From Filimonas effusa (GTDB lineage: Bacteria > Bacteroidota > Bacteroidia > Chitinophagales > Chitinophagaceae), in the NCBI RefSeq assembly GCF_004118675.1, contig NZ_SDHZ01000001.1, positions 2,480,001 to 2,544,000 of the forward strand: DNA of 64,000 bases, read 5' to 3'. The notes beneath the pieces were generated by a model that made no database searches, was not told the DNA's origin, and saw nothing but the letters and a program-made list of their open reading frames with translations. This document shows positions 34,946 through 43,667 of this stretch, piece by piece (within the stretch, counting starts at the first letter, position 1; every line of letters begins with the position of its first letter). The translations under genes and the position numbers were made by a program.

Positions 34946-36625
34946 TTAATGCTTCTTACGCGAAGCCTGTAAAGGAATCAGGGAACAAAAAAGAACGATG
35001 GTTGCTATGATCGCCACCAGTTGTGTGCCTTTGGTGGTAAGGAAACAAAGCACATACAAAAGCAAGGCGATAAAGGCCAGGGAGAAAGCAATCATCTGCA
35101 ATCCAAACTTGTTCTGCTTTTTTACCTGCAACTGTTCTTCTTCATCCACCTCAACCAATTGTAGTTTGCGGAGGGCCTTACGTTCCTTCATATCAAGATA
35201 CTCCTTGCTTATCCAGCCCTTTGAAGCAGCATATAATTCGTAACCCAGCAGCAGGATAAAGGGTAATGCCACGCCGAGTAACATTTCATTCCCCCTCGAT
35301 AATTTATAGTTCAGCACAACAGGGAACACCATTTTAAACAATAGGTTCACAGCCAGGCTAACCATCGTGATAAAAATGGTAGCCTTACCGCTGATCCTTT
35401 TAGAGAACAGGGCCCATATGGGCGGTGCCAATAAGGGGCCGCCGGTAATGGCCCCTATGCTTAGGGTAAACTCCACTATACCGCCTATATAGGGCACGAT
35501 AAGTGCTATAACAATCATTCCAAATCCAAACATCCATGAAGAGGTGCGCGCCACTTTCATAAGCTTCTCATCGGAAGCATTTGGATTGATCGACCCTTTA
35601 TAAATATCATTTGTAAAAACGGCCGACACCACGTTAAGCGCCGTATTGGCCGAAGCAGATGTAGAGAAATACATACCTGTAAGAATAAGCCCCATCAGTC
35701 CCGCAGGCAATACCTGCCTGCAAACCATCAGGTAAGCATTCTCCGTATCCAGGCCAACAAGAGAAGGATTGATGGTCTTATACACCATAGGTGGCAGCAT
35801 CCACAGTACCGGACTGAGAATATACAAAGCCGCAAACAGGAAAGCTACTTTGGAAGCAGACTTAGGTGTATCAACACTTGTATAACGCTGTACAAACGTC
35901 CAGTTGCCACCAATATAAAACACATGATATAATGCAAATGCCAAAATGAAACTCCAGGAATACTCGCCATTTACCACATCGAAGAAGCCGTCCGGCACTT
36001 TGCTGATGAAAGCATTGAAACCACCTGTTTCACTAAAGGCCAAAGGTATAATAAGCAATACCGCGGCGGTGAGTATTACAAACTGCAATATGTCGGTTAC
36101 CATTACGGCCCAGAGCCCTCCAACTGCAGTATAAGCGATCATCAGTATGCCAAGAACAACAGTTACGGGCACCAGTGGAAAAACCAGGGACGACGATACC
36201 AGTTTTGCCACAGAGTATAATACAGAACCTTTAATGAATAACGATACCAGCATGAAGATGTAGATAAAACTCTTTTGCACCTTTTCGCCAAGCCGCTCTT
36301 TAATGAACTCCGCAGCAGTAAGATTTCCTGTAGCTTTCCATTTAGGAGCCAGGTACAAACCTGTTACCAGTCCCCCGATACACATAGTCCACTGAATGGT
36401 AACAGCCACCCATCCATATTTATAAGCAATAGATCCCCAGGCGACAAAAGTGCCTGCTGAAAAAAAGCTCATAAACAACGACAACCCACCGATGAACCAA
36501 GGCACCGCTTCCCCTCCTGCAAAAAACGATTTCAGGTTCCTGCCCGTTCGCGAGAAAGAAATGCCTACCAGCATAATAAACACTGAGAAGATCACTATAA
36601 CCGAGGCATCGATAATGGAGTTCAT
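34946..36625 (-). CDS. Sodium:solute symporter (SSS family)
   Basis: 559 aa, with about 13-14 predicted membrane helices. The N-terminal SLFMSFFSAGTFVAWGSIAYKYGW and later LMGLILTGMYFSTSASANTALNVVSAVF are typical SSS segments; the latter includes Ser residues of the Na+ site. It sits in the inner membrane and imports a small solute, probably the mono- or disaccharide released in the periplasm by the neighbouring enzymes, driven by sodium. It lies between the DUF5017-like gene (17 bp upstream) and paralog 3 (12 bp downstream). PULs using an SSS rather than an MFS carrier often handle uronates or modified sugars, which is only a hint. Confidence 0.92.
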   Translation of the reverse strand: MNSIIDASVIVIFSVFIMLVGISFSRTGRNLKSFFAGGEAVPWFIGGLSLFMSFFSAGTFVAWGSIAYKYGWVAVTIQWTMCIGGLVTGLYLAPKWKATGNLTAAEFIKERLGEKVQKSFIYIFMLVSLFIKGSVLYSVAKLVSSSLVFPLVPVTVVLGILMIAYTAVGGLWAVMVTDILQFVILTAAVLLIIPLAFSETGGFNAFISKVPDGFFDVVNGEYSWSFILAFALYHVFYIGGNWTFVQRYTSVDTPKSASKVAFLFAALYILSPVLWMLPPMVYKTINPSLVGLDTENAYLMVCRQVLPAGLMGLILTGMYFSTSASANTALNVVSAVFTNDIYKGSINPNASDEKLMKVARTSSWMFGFGMIVIALIVPYIGGIVEFTLSIGAITGGPLLAPPIWALFSKRISGKATIFITMVSLAVNLLFKMVFPVVLNYKLSRGNEMLLGVALPFILLLGYELYAASKGWISKEYLDMKERKALRKLQLVEVDEEEQLQVKKQNKFGLQMIAFSLAFIALLLYVLCFLTTKGTQLVAIIATIVLFCSLIPLQASRKKH

Positions 36626-36642
36626 GGGATGAGTGTTTGAAT

Positions 36643-37518
36643 TTAGGGAGTGACATTGATGGTTACTTCTTTAAGCGCCGATTCATGGTTTTTATAAGAA
36701 GTGTTGGAGATTTCGAAGGTTACTTTGTAAGTGCCGGGCGTAGTGTACGGCTCAGCATAACCATCGAGTAAGCCACTGACATTTTTGATGGCTACGCCTT
36801 TATCAGGTGCAACTGCATTGGGATTTACGGCTTTCGCAAATACCCAATCGTCATCAAGCCCCAGGTTATCGCCGCGCATCAGCAGTTGAGCGGTTGATAT
36901 AGACCATACGGGGGTATGCGAAAAACTAAAAGCTTTCCATCCTGCGTTTGCCATGGTGGCGATAGATGTGATAGTGCCTGCAGCATTCTGGTTGTCGAGA
37001 TTGAATGTCCTGATCACCCATCGGGTCTGCGAAGCCTTCAGTTCCGTGGTTACATAGCGAAAAGCTACTGTTACCGGCTTTTTACCATCAAAGATATCGG
37101 AGAGGTTAACGGTGCCCGATGGCGTCTGATCTGCACCGGTAGATAAGGTTACCTTATCGGTAATATCAGTCCAGGTTGCTTTCTGAATATTAGCAGCATC
37201 AAAGACCTCTGAAAAATTATCGGAGACTTTAACGGTAAGATTCTTATCGGTGCCAAACTGCTGGTAAGTATTGAACTTCAGCAGCAATTTGTTTCCTTCC
37301 AGGAAAGTTCTGTCGCGATACTGGTATTCGTGCCCCGTTTTACCGGACCAGAAAACAATGTTATCGGGATTACCTGCAAACTTAAATCTTACGGTATCTC
37401 CTACTTTATAAGATGCCTTATCGGTGGTGATTTCCAGCGCAGGCACAGAAACTTCATCTTTTGTACAGGCTGCCAGCAGCGAAATGACAGTGATGATATG
37501 GAAATAATTTTTAAGCAT
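36643..37518 (-). CDS. DUF5017-like outer-membrane lipoprotein, candidate surface glycan-binding protein
   Basis: 291 aa from the ATG at 37518 (MLKNYFHIITVISLLAAC, lipobox ending in Cys). The frame also reaches a TTG at 37536. Residues ~20-100 (VPALEITTDKASYKVGDTVRFKFAGNPDNIVFWSG) are a PKD/Ig-like beta-domain, and the whole resembles DUF5017 proteins encoded just after SusC/SusD pairs. Its position directly after SusD, where SusE/SusF-type proteins lie, suggests surface glycan binding. The ~140-290 region is another beta-sandwich ending KEVTINVTP. It is separated by 23 bp from SusD and 17 bp from the symporter. Confidence 0.78.
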   Translation of the reverse strand: MLKNYFHIITVISLLAACTKDEVSVPALEITTDKASYKVGDTVRFKFAGNPDNIVFWSGKTGHEYQYRDRTFLEGNKLLLKFNTYQQFGTDKNLTVKVSDNFSEVFDAANIQKATWTDITDKVTLSTGADQTPSGTVNLSDIFDGKKPVTVAFRYVTTELKASQTRWVIRTFNLDNQNAAGTITSIATMANAGWKAFSFSHTPVWSISTAQLLMRGDNLGLDDDWVFAKAVNPNAVAPDKGVAIKNVSGLLDGYAEPYTTPGTYKVTFEISNTSYKNHESALKEVTINVTP

Positions 37519-37541
37519 GACATTCGTTTTTAGCAATCGGA

Positions 37542-39110
37542 TTAATAACCTGGATTCTGGCTGATCTGTTTATTGATGTTCAGCTCCGTATTGGGAATAG
37601 GAAACAGCACGTTCCTTGCAGTAGTATTGGCACCTGCATTACCGGCATACTTGTAACCGGCAGGCGCATTTACATTAATATCGGCGCCAAGTGCATTCAT
37701 GGTTTGCACATACATACCCCAACGGATAAGATCGTGTTTGCGAATGCCCTCAAAACAAAGTTCTCTTGCCCTTTCCTTCTTCAGCTCTTCCAGAAAATCA
37801 ATTTTGTCAAGACCTGCGGGTATGTCAGCATCTACATTCGGCGTATTTACATCTTTGCCGAAAGCGCGTCTGCGTACCATATTGATAGCATTATAAGCCT
37901 CGGCAGTAGGCATGCCTTTCACTTCATTTTCGGCCTCCGCCTTCATCAGCAGTACGTCGGAATAGCGGATAAGCGGGAAATTGGTAGAATTGTAGCTGCG
38001 CGCTTTTGCCTCGTTTTCATATTCCCTTCTCCATTTGCCAGGGTTACGGTCGTAGATCTGTGCATCGGTAAAATAAGATTTTACAGCAGTGGACCCGGAT
38101 GCAACATATTTATAGGGGGCGATACACCAGTTTCTCCTGAGCGTATCCTTTGTACCAAACAGGTTAAACAGTTTGGCCGTAGTACGCATAGCGCCACCTG
38201 AATAGCCGATAGCCTCGCTGGGGCACTCAATACCATTTTCAACCCCAACCCATCCTGCCTGGTCTATATTGCCGATCTTATTGCCATACATGCCCACCTC
38301 CCAGATACACTCCTTGCTTTCATTGATGTTCTGGGAGTGATTGATGAAGATCTGTTTGTAATCGGGATTAAGGGAGTGTTTACCGGAAGCGATCACTTTA
38401 TTGGCATATTCAAGTGCATCGTTATATTTCGCAACGTCATTCAAAGGCTGGCCTGCCATTTTCAGGAACACCCTTGCCAGCATAGCCTGTACTGCCGTTT
38501 TGGAAACCCTTTCATTAAAGCTGAAATGATCAATGGCATTTACCATGTTTTCAGCCTCCTTCATATCCGCTACTATGCGGGCATAAACTTCAGGCAATGG
38601 TGTGCGGGGCAGATTGGCATCCGATGGCGATTTTGTAGAAGTAAGCTTCAACGGAATAGCGCCGAAATTATCTGCAAGAATGTAATGATAGTAGGCGCGC
38701 ATGAACAACGCTTCGCCCTTGATCGCTTTTCTTTGCACCGTATCCATATCGGCTTTATCGGCATTTTCTATCAGCAGGTTGGCCCTGTTGATGCCTTCAT
38801 AACTTACTTCCCATAACCTTCCTATATCCAGGTCGCCTGCATCGAACACCATCACGCGGATGTTATTGATAGAAATATTCTTGAAGAAAGCTTCGTCGCT
38901 CACTACGAAGTAACTGAACAAGCCGCGGCTGTACATTCTTCCGTAAGTATCGATAAGCCTGTTATAAACGCCATTAAGCGCCCTGTTTAAATCGGATTCT
39001 GTATTATAATAATTTTCAGGAGAAACAAAGTCGGGGTCTTTATCCAGCAGTTTGGAACAGGAACTTGTTAAAAGCGCCGTCGTTACCAGCAGTAAAACAA
39101 TTCTTTTCAT
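37542..39110 (-). CDS. SusD/RagB-family glycan-binding outer-membrane lipoprotein of the PUL
   Basis: 522 aa from the ATG at 39110 (MKRIVLLLVTTALLTSSCSK, lipobox ending in Cys); another ATG lies at 39119. The SusD fold is clear: ENYYNTESDLNRALNGVYNRL near the N-terminus, TPR-like helices (IKGEALFMRAYYHYILADNFGAIPL) and the C-terminal FLEELKKERARELCFEGIRKHDLIRWG plus the final FPIPNTELNINKQISQNPGY. It caps the barrel of the neighbouring SusC and hands oligosaccharide to it. It starts 20 bp after susC. Confidence 0.96.
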   Translation of the reverse strand: MKRIVLLLVTTALLTSSCSKLLDKDPDFVSPENYYNTESDLNRALNGVYNRLIDTYGRMYSRGLFSYFVVSDEAFFKNISINNIRVMVFDAGDLDIGRLWEVSYEGINRANLLIENADKADMDTVQRKAIKGEALFMRAYYHYILADNFGAIPLKLTSTKSPSDANLPRTPLPEVYARIVADMKEAENMVNAIDHFSFNERVSKTAVQAMLARVFLKMAGQPLNDVAKYNDALEYANKVIASGKHSLNPDYKQIFINHSQNINESKECIWEVGMYGNKIGNIDQAGWVGVENGIECPSEAIGYSGGAMRTTAKLFNLFGTKDTLRRNWCIAPYKYVASGSTAVKSYFTDAQIYDRNPGKWRREYENEAKARSYNSTNFPLIRYSDVLLMKAEAENEVKGMPTAEAYNAINMVRRRAFGKDVNTPNVDADIPAGLDKIDFLEELKKERARELCFEGIRKHDLIRWGMYVQTMNALGADINVNAPAGYKYAGNAGANTTARNVLFPIPNTELNINKQISQNPGY

Positions 39111-39130
39111 ATCATGCATTTGAATCGTTA

Positions 39131-42100
39131 TTAAAATTTGACGTTAACGCCCAGTGTCAACGTACGGGTACGGGGGTAAGCGGAGAAATCGAATCCTGGC
39201 GTTAAAGCGCCGGGCCTGGTAGATACTTCCGGGTCGAGGCCGGAGTAATTGCTCCAGGTAAACAGGTTCTGTGCCGCAGCATAGACCCTGATACTATTCA
39301 ATTTCAACCTTTTCACGGTGTTTACAGGCAGGTTATATCCCAGGGACACTGTTTTCAGACGCAGGAAAGAGCCGTCTTCAATGGTCCTGGAAGAATAGTA
39401 AGCCGGGCCCTGTCCGCCTACTTTATATAGTTCATTGGTCTGGTTATCAGGTGTCCACCTGTTAGCCCATGACTTGAACATATTCAGGCCATTACGGGTA
39501 GTAGGATCACCGGCTTCAAACTCGATACGGTTGGCATTCAGCAGTTGTCCGCCATAACTCCATTGAAAGAACACGTTCAGGTCGAAATTGTTCCAGGTGA
39601 AATTGTTGGTAAAACCTCCGATATGTGTGGGATTGGGATTACCGATGATCGTAAGATCGTAATCATCGATCTGGCCATCGCCATTGATGTCTTTGAATTT
39701 AATATGCCCCGGCTGGATATTGGCGCGCGGGTTACCGTTGTTAGGCACATCGTCTTTCAACACATAAGAGCCATTGGCAAGCTGGTTGAAATCGCTGTAC
39801 TGATAAACACCGTCGAACAACATACCATAGAACAATGCGATGGGGCGTCCGGGTATAGCGATATAAGGGAAGGCTGAGTTGAAGTTGCCCCAGGTAACCC
39901 TTGTTGCAAGGCTGGGTTCCCCTTCGTTCAGCGAAACCACTTTGTTCCTGTTGAATGAAATATTGAAACTGGTAGACCAGGAGAAATTCTTCCTTTCTAC
40001 ATTGCGGGTATTCAGCGTAAACTCTATACCCTCGTTGGATACTTTACCAATATTCTTATAGCCGGTGAGGAAGCCTTGCGAAGGCGCCAACGTAGCATTC
40101 AACAGCAGGTTGCTTGTATTCTTTTTATAATAGTCTGCGGTAAAGGTGATCCTGTTTTTCATAAAGCCGAGATCTAGTCCTACGTCCGCCTGTGTTGTTG
40201 TTTCCCATTTGAGTTTAGCGTTACCGAGGTTGGTAGGAATCATACCTTGTCCCGCCACATTACCATTGCTGTAACCGGACACTGTGGTGATCTGTAATGA
40301 AGGCCATGCAGAGAAGTCACCTACGCGGTTATTACCTGTAGCGCCATATCCCACGCGCAGTTTCGCATCGGAGATAAAGCCCATTTTCCGCATAAACTTT
40401 TCTTCAACAAACCGCCATGCAAATGCACCGGAAGGAAAATAAGCCCAGCGGTTGTCTTTCGGGAACCTGGAAGAACCGTCGGCTCTGAAAGAGAAGGTGA
40501 CCAGGTACTTTGATTTAAAACCATAGTTTACCCGTGCCAGGTAAGAAAGTAATCCACTCGCAGGTGCAGAAGTTGGCGCCTGCGTAATGACGCCTTCGCC
40601 AAGGCCTTTGATCCCCAATACCTCGTTGGGTACCTGTACGGAGGTAAAACCATTGACCAGGCTTTTCACATCCTGCATGGTGATACCGGCCACAACCGCA
40701 AGATTATGATCTTTATTAAAACGCCTGTTATAAGTCAGTGTATTTTCATTCAGCAGGTTGGTGATATCGGTATTGGCAATAGAACCGTTGACGCCATTGT
40801 TCTGCGTTCTTGGATTACCGCTGCGCGTTTTTGAATTATTAAAGATCTCCCTGCGCAGTTGTGTTTTGGTAACACCGCCGGTAACACGTAAGGTGAGATA
40901 TTTCGACAGTTTGTATTCCAGGTAGGAATTGATGACAAGCGTATTATTAAATGCAGGATTATATTCGTTGGCAACCGACAATACCGGGTTTACACGCATA
41001 TCGGTAGCCGGGTCCACGGAAGGATCAAAAAGCGTTTCTTCAATGCTCGCATCGGCAGTAGAATCACCGGTAACAGGCCTGAATCCCCATACACTATACA
41101 TCAGGGTAGCCGTAGGACTGGCCTGCGCTTCCGCTGCAACAGTTCCGTACTTTTTTGTAGCAGAATAGTTGATATTAACGCCAACCTTTACCTTACTTGT
41201 CACTGTTTGATCTACCACAATACGCCCCTGGTAGCGGCGGAAGCCACTGTTAATAATGATACCATCCTGGTCCAATACAGAACCGGAAAGCGAGTAGCGG
41301 GTTTTATCGTTGCCGCCTCTTAGCGCAAGACTGTGATTATGAACAAATGCATCACGGAAAATAAGGTCCTGCCAATTGGTACCTTCTACATTTTTATAAT
41401 CTTCAATCGTTTTACCATTTTTCAGGTAAACAGGTGTATATACGGTAGGATTCAATTCCAGCTGGTATTTTACGAATTCATAGGGATTCATCATCTCCTG
41501 TTGCTTCAGGCTCTGGTGAAAGCCTACCCAGCCGTCATATGTAACCACTGGCGCACCTACTTTACCCTTTTTGGTGGTGATAAGAATCACCCCGTTAGCA
41601 CCCCTGGCTCCATAGATAGCCGTAGCCGAAGCATCTTTCAATACTTCTATCGATTCTACTTCTTCGGGGTTCACCAGGTTGGCGGAAGAGGTTTCCGTAG
41701 GGAAACCGTCAATCACATACAAAGGAGCATTGTCCTGGGTTACAGAATTATTACCCCTGATAACGATATTCATATCATTACCGGGTTGTCCATCAGAGGA
41801 AGTGACCTGAACACCGGCAACCCTGCCGGCCAGCGCTTCTTCAAATGAATTGACAGGCGCTTTTTTCAGGTCGTCCATATTCACCTGCGCCACCGCTCCT
41901 GTAAGATCTTTTTTCTTTACGGTGCCATAACCCACCACTACCACTTCATCCATGTCTTTGATAACACCATCTAGTTTCACATTTAATATGGCGGTAGCGC
42001 CGGTAAGCTTCAACTCTTTATCCTGCGCACCTACGTAAGAAAATACAAGCACGGCATTTCCATTGTCGGGAACAGCAATACTATACATCCCTTTTTCATT

Positions 42101-42307
42101 GGTCAGCACCCCGCTCTGGCGACCTTTTACGGTAACGCTTACATCCTGCAGGGGTTCACCGGCCTGGTTGGTAACCTTGCCGGTAATAGTTTTGGCTTTA
42201 CGCTGGGTCGCCGGCGCAGCGGGTTGCTGTGCCATCACGCCGCCTGCCGCCGCCAGTAGCAGCAACAATAGCAGCAGAGACCAATGTGAAGAACTCATTT
42301 TTTGCAT
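39131..42307 (-). CDS. SusC/RagA TonB-linked outer-membrane glycan transporter of the PUL
   Basis: 1058 aa. The signal peptide MSSSHWSLLLLLLLLAAAGGVMAQ starts at an internal ATG (42298) or the ATG at 42307. It has a CarboxypepD_reg-like domain (~38-118, ITGKVTNQAGEPLQDVSVTVKG), a TonB-plug (~120-235, VVVVGYGTVKKKDLTGAVAQV) and a 22-strand-type barrel to the C-terminus TLTLGVNVKF. There is no STN domain, so unlike the 9-kb SusC it is not a FecR-signalling transporter; regulation probably comes from the adjacent LacI protein. It is the first gene of the PUL, 310 bp from the divergent regulator. Confidence 0.97.
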   Translation of the reverse strand: MQKMSSSHWSLLLLLLLLAAAGGVMAQQPAAPATQRKAKTITGKVTNQAGEPLQDVSVTVKGRQSGVLTNEKGMYSIAVPDNGNAVLVFSYVGAQDKELKLTGATAILNVKLDGVIKDMDEVVVVGYGTVKKKDLTGAVAQVNMDDLKKAPVNSFEEALAGRVAGVQVTSSDGQPGNDMNIVIRGNNSVTQDNAPLYVIDGFPTETSSANLVNPEEVESIEVLKDASATAIYGARGANGVILITTKKGKVGAPVVTYDGWVGFHQSLKQQEMMNPYEFVKYQLELNPTVYTPVYLKNGKTIEDYKNVEGTNWQDLIFRDAFVHNHSLALRGGNDKTRYSLSGSVLDQDGIIINSGFRRYQGRIVVDQTVTSKVKVGVNINYSATKKYGTVAAEAQASPTATLMYSVWGFRPVTGDSTADASIEETLFDPSVDPATDMRVNPVLSVANEYNPAFNNTLVINSYLEYKLSKYLTLRVTGGVTKTQLRREIFNNSKTRSGNPRTQNNGVNGSIANTDITNLLNENTLTYNRRFNKDHNLAVVAGITMQDVKSLVNGFTSVQVPNEVLGIKGLGEGVITQAPTSAPASGLLSYLARVNYGFKSKYLVTFSFRADGSSRFPKDNRWAYFPSGAFAWRFVEEKFMRKMGFISDAKLRVGYGATGNNRVGDFSAWPSLQITTVSGYSNGNVAGQGMIPTNLGNAKLKWETTTQADVGLDLGFMKNRITFTADYYKKNTSNLLLNATLAPSQGFLTGYKNIGKVSNEGIEFTLNTRNVERKNFSWSTSFNISFNRNKVVSLNEGEPSLATRVTWGNFNSAFPYIAIPGRPIALFYGMLFDGVYQYSDFNQLANGSYVLKDDVPNNGNPRANIQPGHIKFKDINGDGQIDDYDLTIIGNPNPTHIGGFTNNFTWNNFDLNVFFQWSYGGQLLNANRIEFEAGDPTTRNGLNMFKSWANRWTPDNQTNELYKVGGQGPAYYSSRTIEDGSFLRLKTVSLGYNLPVNTVKRLKLNSIRVYAAAQNLFTWSNYSGLDPEVSTRPGALTPGFDFSAYPRTRTLTLGVNVKF

Positions 42308-42617
42308 ACAGCAGACAGTTTAGTGGATATTAAGAAAGAGGAATCGTTAGTTTCAAACAGTTCATAATGGCTGCCTCAGCAGTTGCAGATAGCTGAGTAC
42401 ATAAAACGACAGGGAACCCCAAAGGGGTGGCAAATATCATTTGTTTCATATGGCTGTAGATATGCTGCAACAAAAGTGTTGAATACGAATAGGATGACAA
42501 AGAAACTTTAGCTCATTTTAAATTGGGAATGTTCCCAATTTACGGGAGCATTCCCATATGATTGTTATTTCTTTACTTTGAGTAACGATTAAATTTTTCT
42601 GTGAAACATATTGTCAT
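42308..42617. promoter_or_regulatory. Divergent promoter region between PUL susC and lacI-type regulator
   Basis: A 310-bp AT-rich gap without a gene. Besides the operator pair at 42524-42557 it holds a short CCCCAAAGGGG palindrome at 42417-42427. I find no exact TAnnTTTG element towards susC. Towards the regulator there is TACTTTG around 42574, one base short of the consensus. The operators lie 61-94 bp upstream of the regulator ATG and about 217-250 bp upstream of the susC ATG, so they could serve both directions. Confidence 0.6.
42524..42557. promoter_or_regulatory. Tandem LacI-type operator pair between lacI-type gene and susC
   Basis: The first dyad is the core of a 20-bp inverted repeat (42521-42540) with perfect 9-bp arms AATTGGGAA / TTCCCAATT around a TG centre. 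The second, GGGAGCATTCCC, is centred 19 bp away. Spacing and linker match the pair at 24739-24772. Its position beside the regulator gene makes that protein the obvious candidate to bind. Confidence 0.78.
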
Positions 42618-43631
42618 ATGAAAGGACATCAGGTAACGATTATCGACATTGCCCGGAAGCTTAATTTATCCAAATCAACCGTTTCCAGGGCGCTCACCGG
42701 CCATCCCAGTGTGCATCCCGAAACCCGCAAAGCGGTACTGGCGCTGGCAGAAGAAATGGACTATCAACGCAATATGCTATCCATCAGCCTATTGCAACGC
42801 AAAAGCAATATTATCGGCATTATTGTGCCCGAATTCTTCAGTTCTTATTTCCCACAAGCCATTACCGGCGCACAGGAAATTGCCAGCCAGGCCGGGTATA
42901 ATACCATCATCTGTCATAGTAATGAAAATTATGAAACGGAGATCGCCAATACCAAAATGCTGCTGGCCGCCCAGGTAGATGGCGTAATTGCCTCCCTGAC
43001 AAAGGAGACCCGCAATTTCGACCATTTCAAGATCTTCGAGCGCAAGGGAATTCCCATTGTTTTCTTCAACAGGGTTTGTGAAGAAATGTCGGTTCCCAAA
43101 GTATTGGTAGATGATTATGAAGGCGCTTACCGCGCAGTAGAACACCTGATACAGCGGGGCAAAAAACGTATTGCCCATCTCGCCGGCCCCGATTCCCTGG
43201 CCATCAGCAACAAAAGACTCATGGGCTACCGCGATGCCTTGAGAAGAAATAATGTCCCGATCGATGAAGACCTTATCATCCCCTACGATCTCACCATTAC
43301 CAAGGTCAAGATCTATCTCAACTATTTAATGCAGTTGGATAATCCACCTGATGCCATCTTCGCCATCAATGATCCCACTGCAGTAGAAATACTACAGCAG
43401 GCTAAAAAGAAAGGATTAAAAGTTCCCGAAGACCTGGCCATCGTTGGTTTTAGCAACGATTATGTTTCAGCCCTGACCGATCCGCCGCTGACAACCGTAT
43501 CGCAACCTGTAAAAGAGATAGGCCGTGCAGCCGCTCAATTACTGATAGATCAGATCAATAGAGATGTAACTGATTGGAAGGCCATTATCAAGGTATTGAA
43601 AACAGAATTAATAGTACGTCAATCCAGCTAA
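42618..43631 (+). CDS. LacI-family transcriptional regulator of the PUL
   Basis: 337 aa. The N-terminal helix-turn-helix VTIIDIARKLNLSKSTVSRAL (residues 6-26) with hinge helix segment (EETRKAVLALAEEM-like, ~36-58) is classical LacI/GalR. Residues ~62-337 are the periplasmic-binding-protein-like effector domain (NIIGIIVPEFFSSYFPQAI, IPIVFFNRV, DAIFAINDPTAVEIL, AIVGFSNDY, PPLTTVSQPVKEIGRAA). It probably binds a sugar released by the PUL and controls both the susC-led and GH97-led units through the duplicated operators. The operator pair lies 61-94 bp upstream of its own ATG, so autoregulation is likely. Sign of control (repressor or activator) is not visible. Confidence 0.95.
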   Translation: MKGHQVTIIDIARKLNLSKSTVSRALTGHPSVHPETRKAVLALAEEMDYQRNMLSISLLQRKSNIIGIIVPEFFSSYFPQAITGAQEIASQAGYNTIICHSNENYETEIANTKMLLAAQVDGVIASLTKETRNFDHFKIFERKGIPIVFFNRVCEEMSVPKVLVDDYEGAYRAVEHLIQRGKKRIAHLAGPDSLAISNKRLMGYRDALRRNNVPIDEDLIIPYDLTITKVKIYLNYLMQLDNPPDAIFAINDPTAVEILQQAKKKGLKVPEDLAIVGFSNDYVSALTDPPLTTVSQPVKEIGRAAAQLLIDQINRDVTDWKAIIKVLKTELIVRQSS

Positions 43632-43639
43632 CGATCCGG

Positions 43640-43647
43640 TATATTTG
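43640..43647 (+). promoter_or_regulatory. Candidate -7 promoter element for the antiporter gene
   Basis: TATATTTG matches TAnnTTTG, 20 bp upstream of the ATG at 43668 and immediately after the regulator stop. It suggests the antiporter has its own promoter rather than depending on the regulator transcript. Confidence 0.5.
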
Positions 43648-43667
43648 CAGGGAATCAAATAACTGTG

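Noticed and set aside
42417-42427. CCCCAAAGGGG palindrome between susC and the regulator as a second operator class.
   Set aside because: It is short, single, and not found in front of GH97, so there is no support beyond the symmetry.
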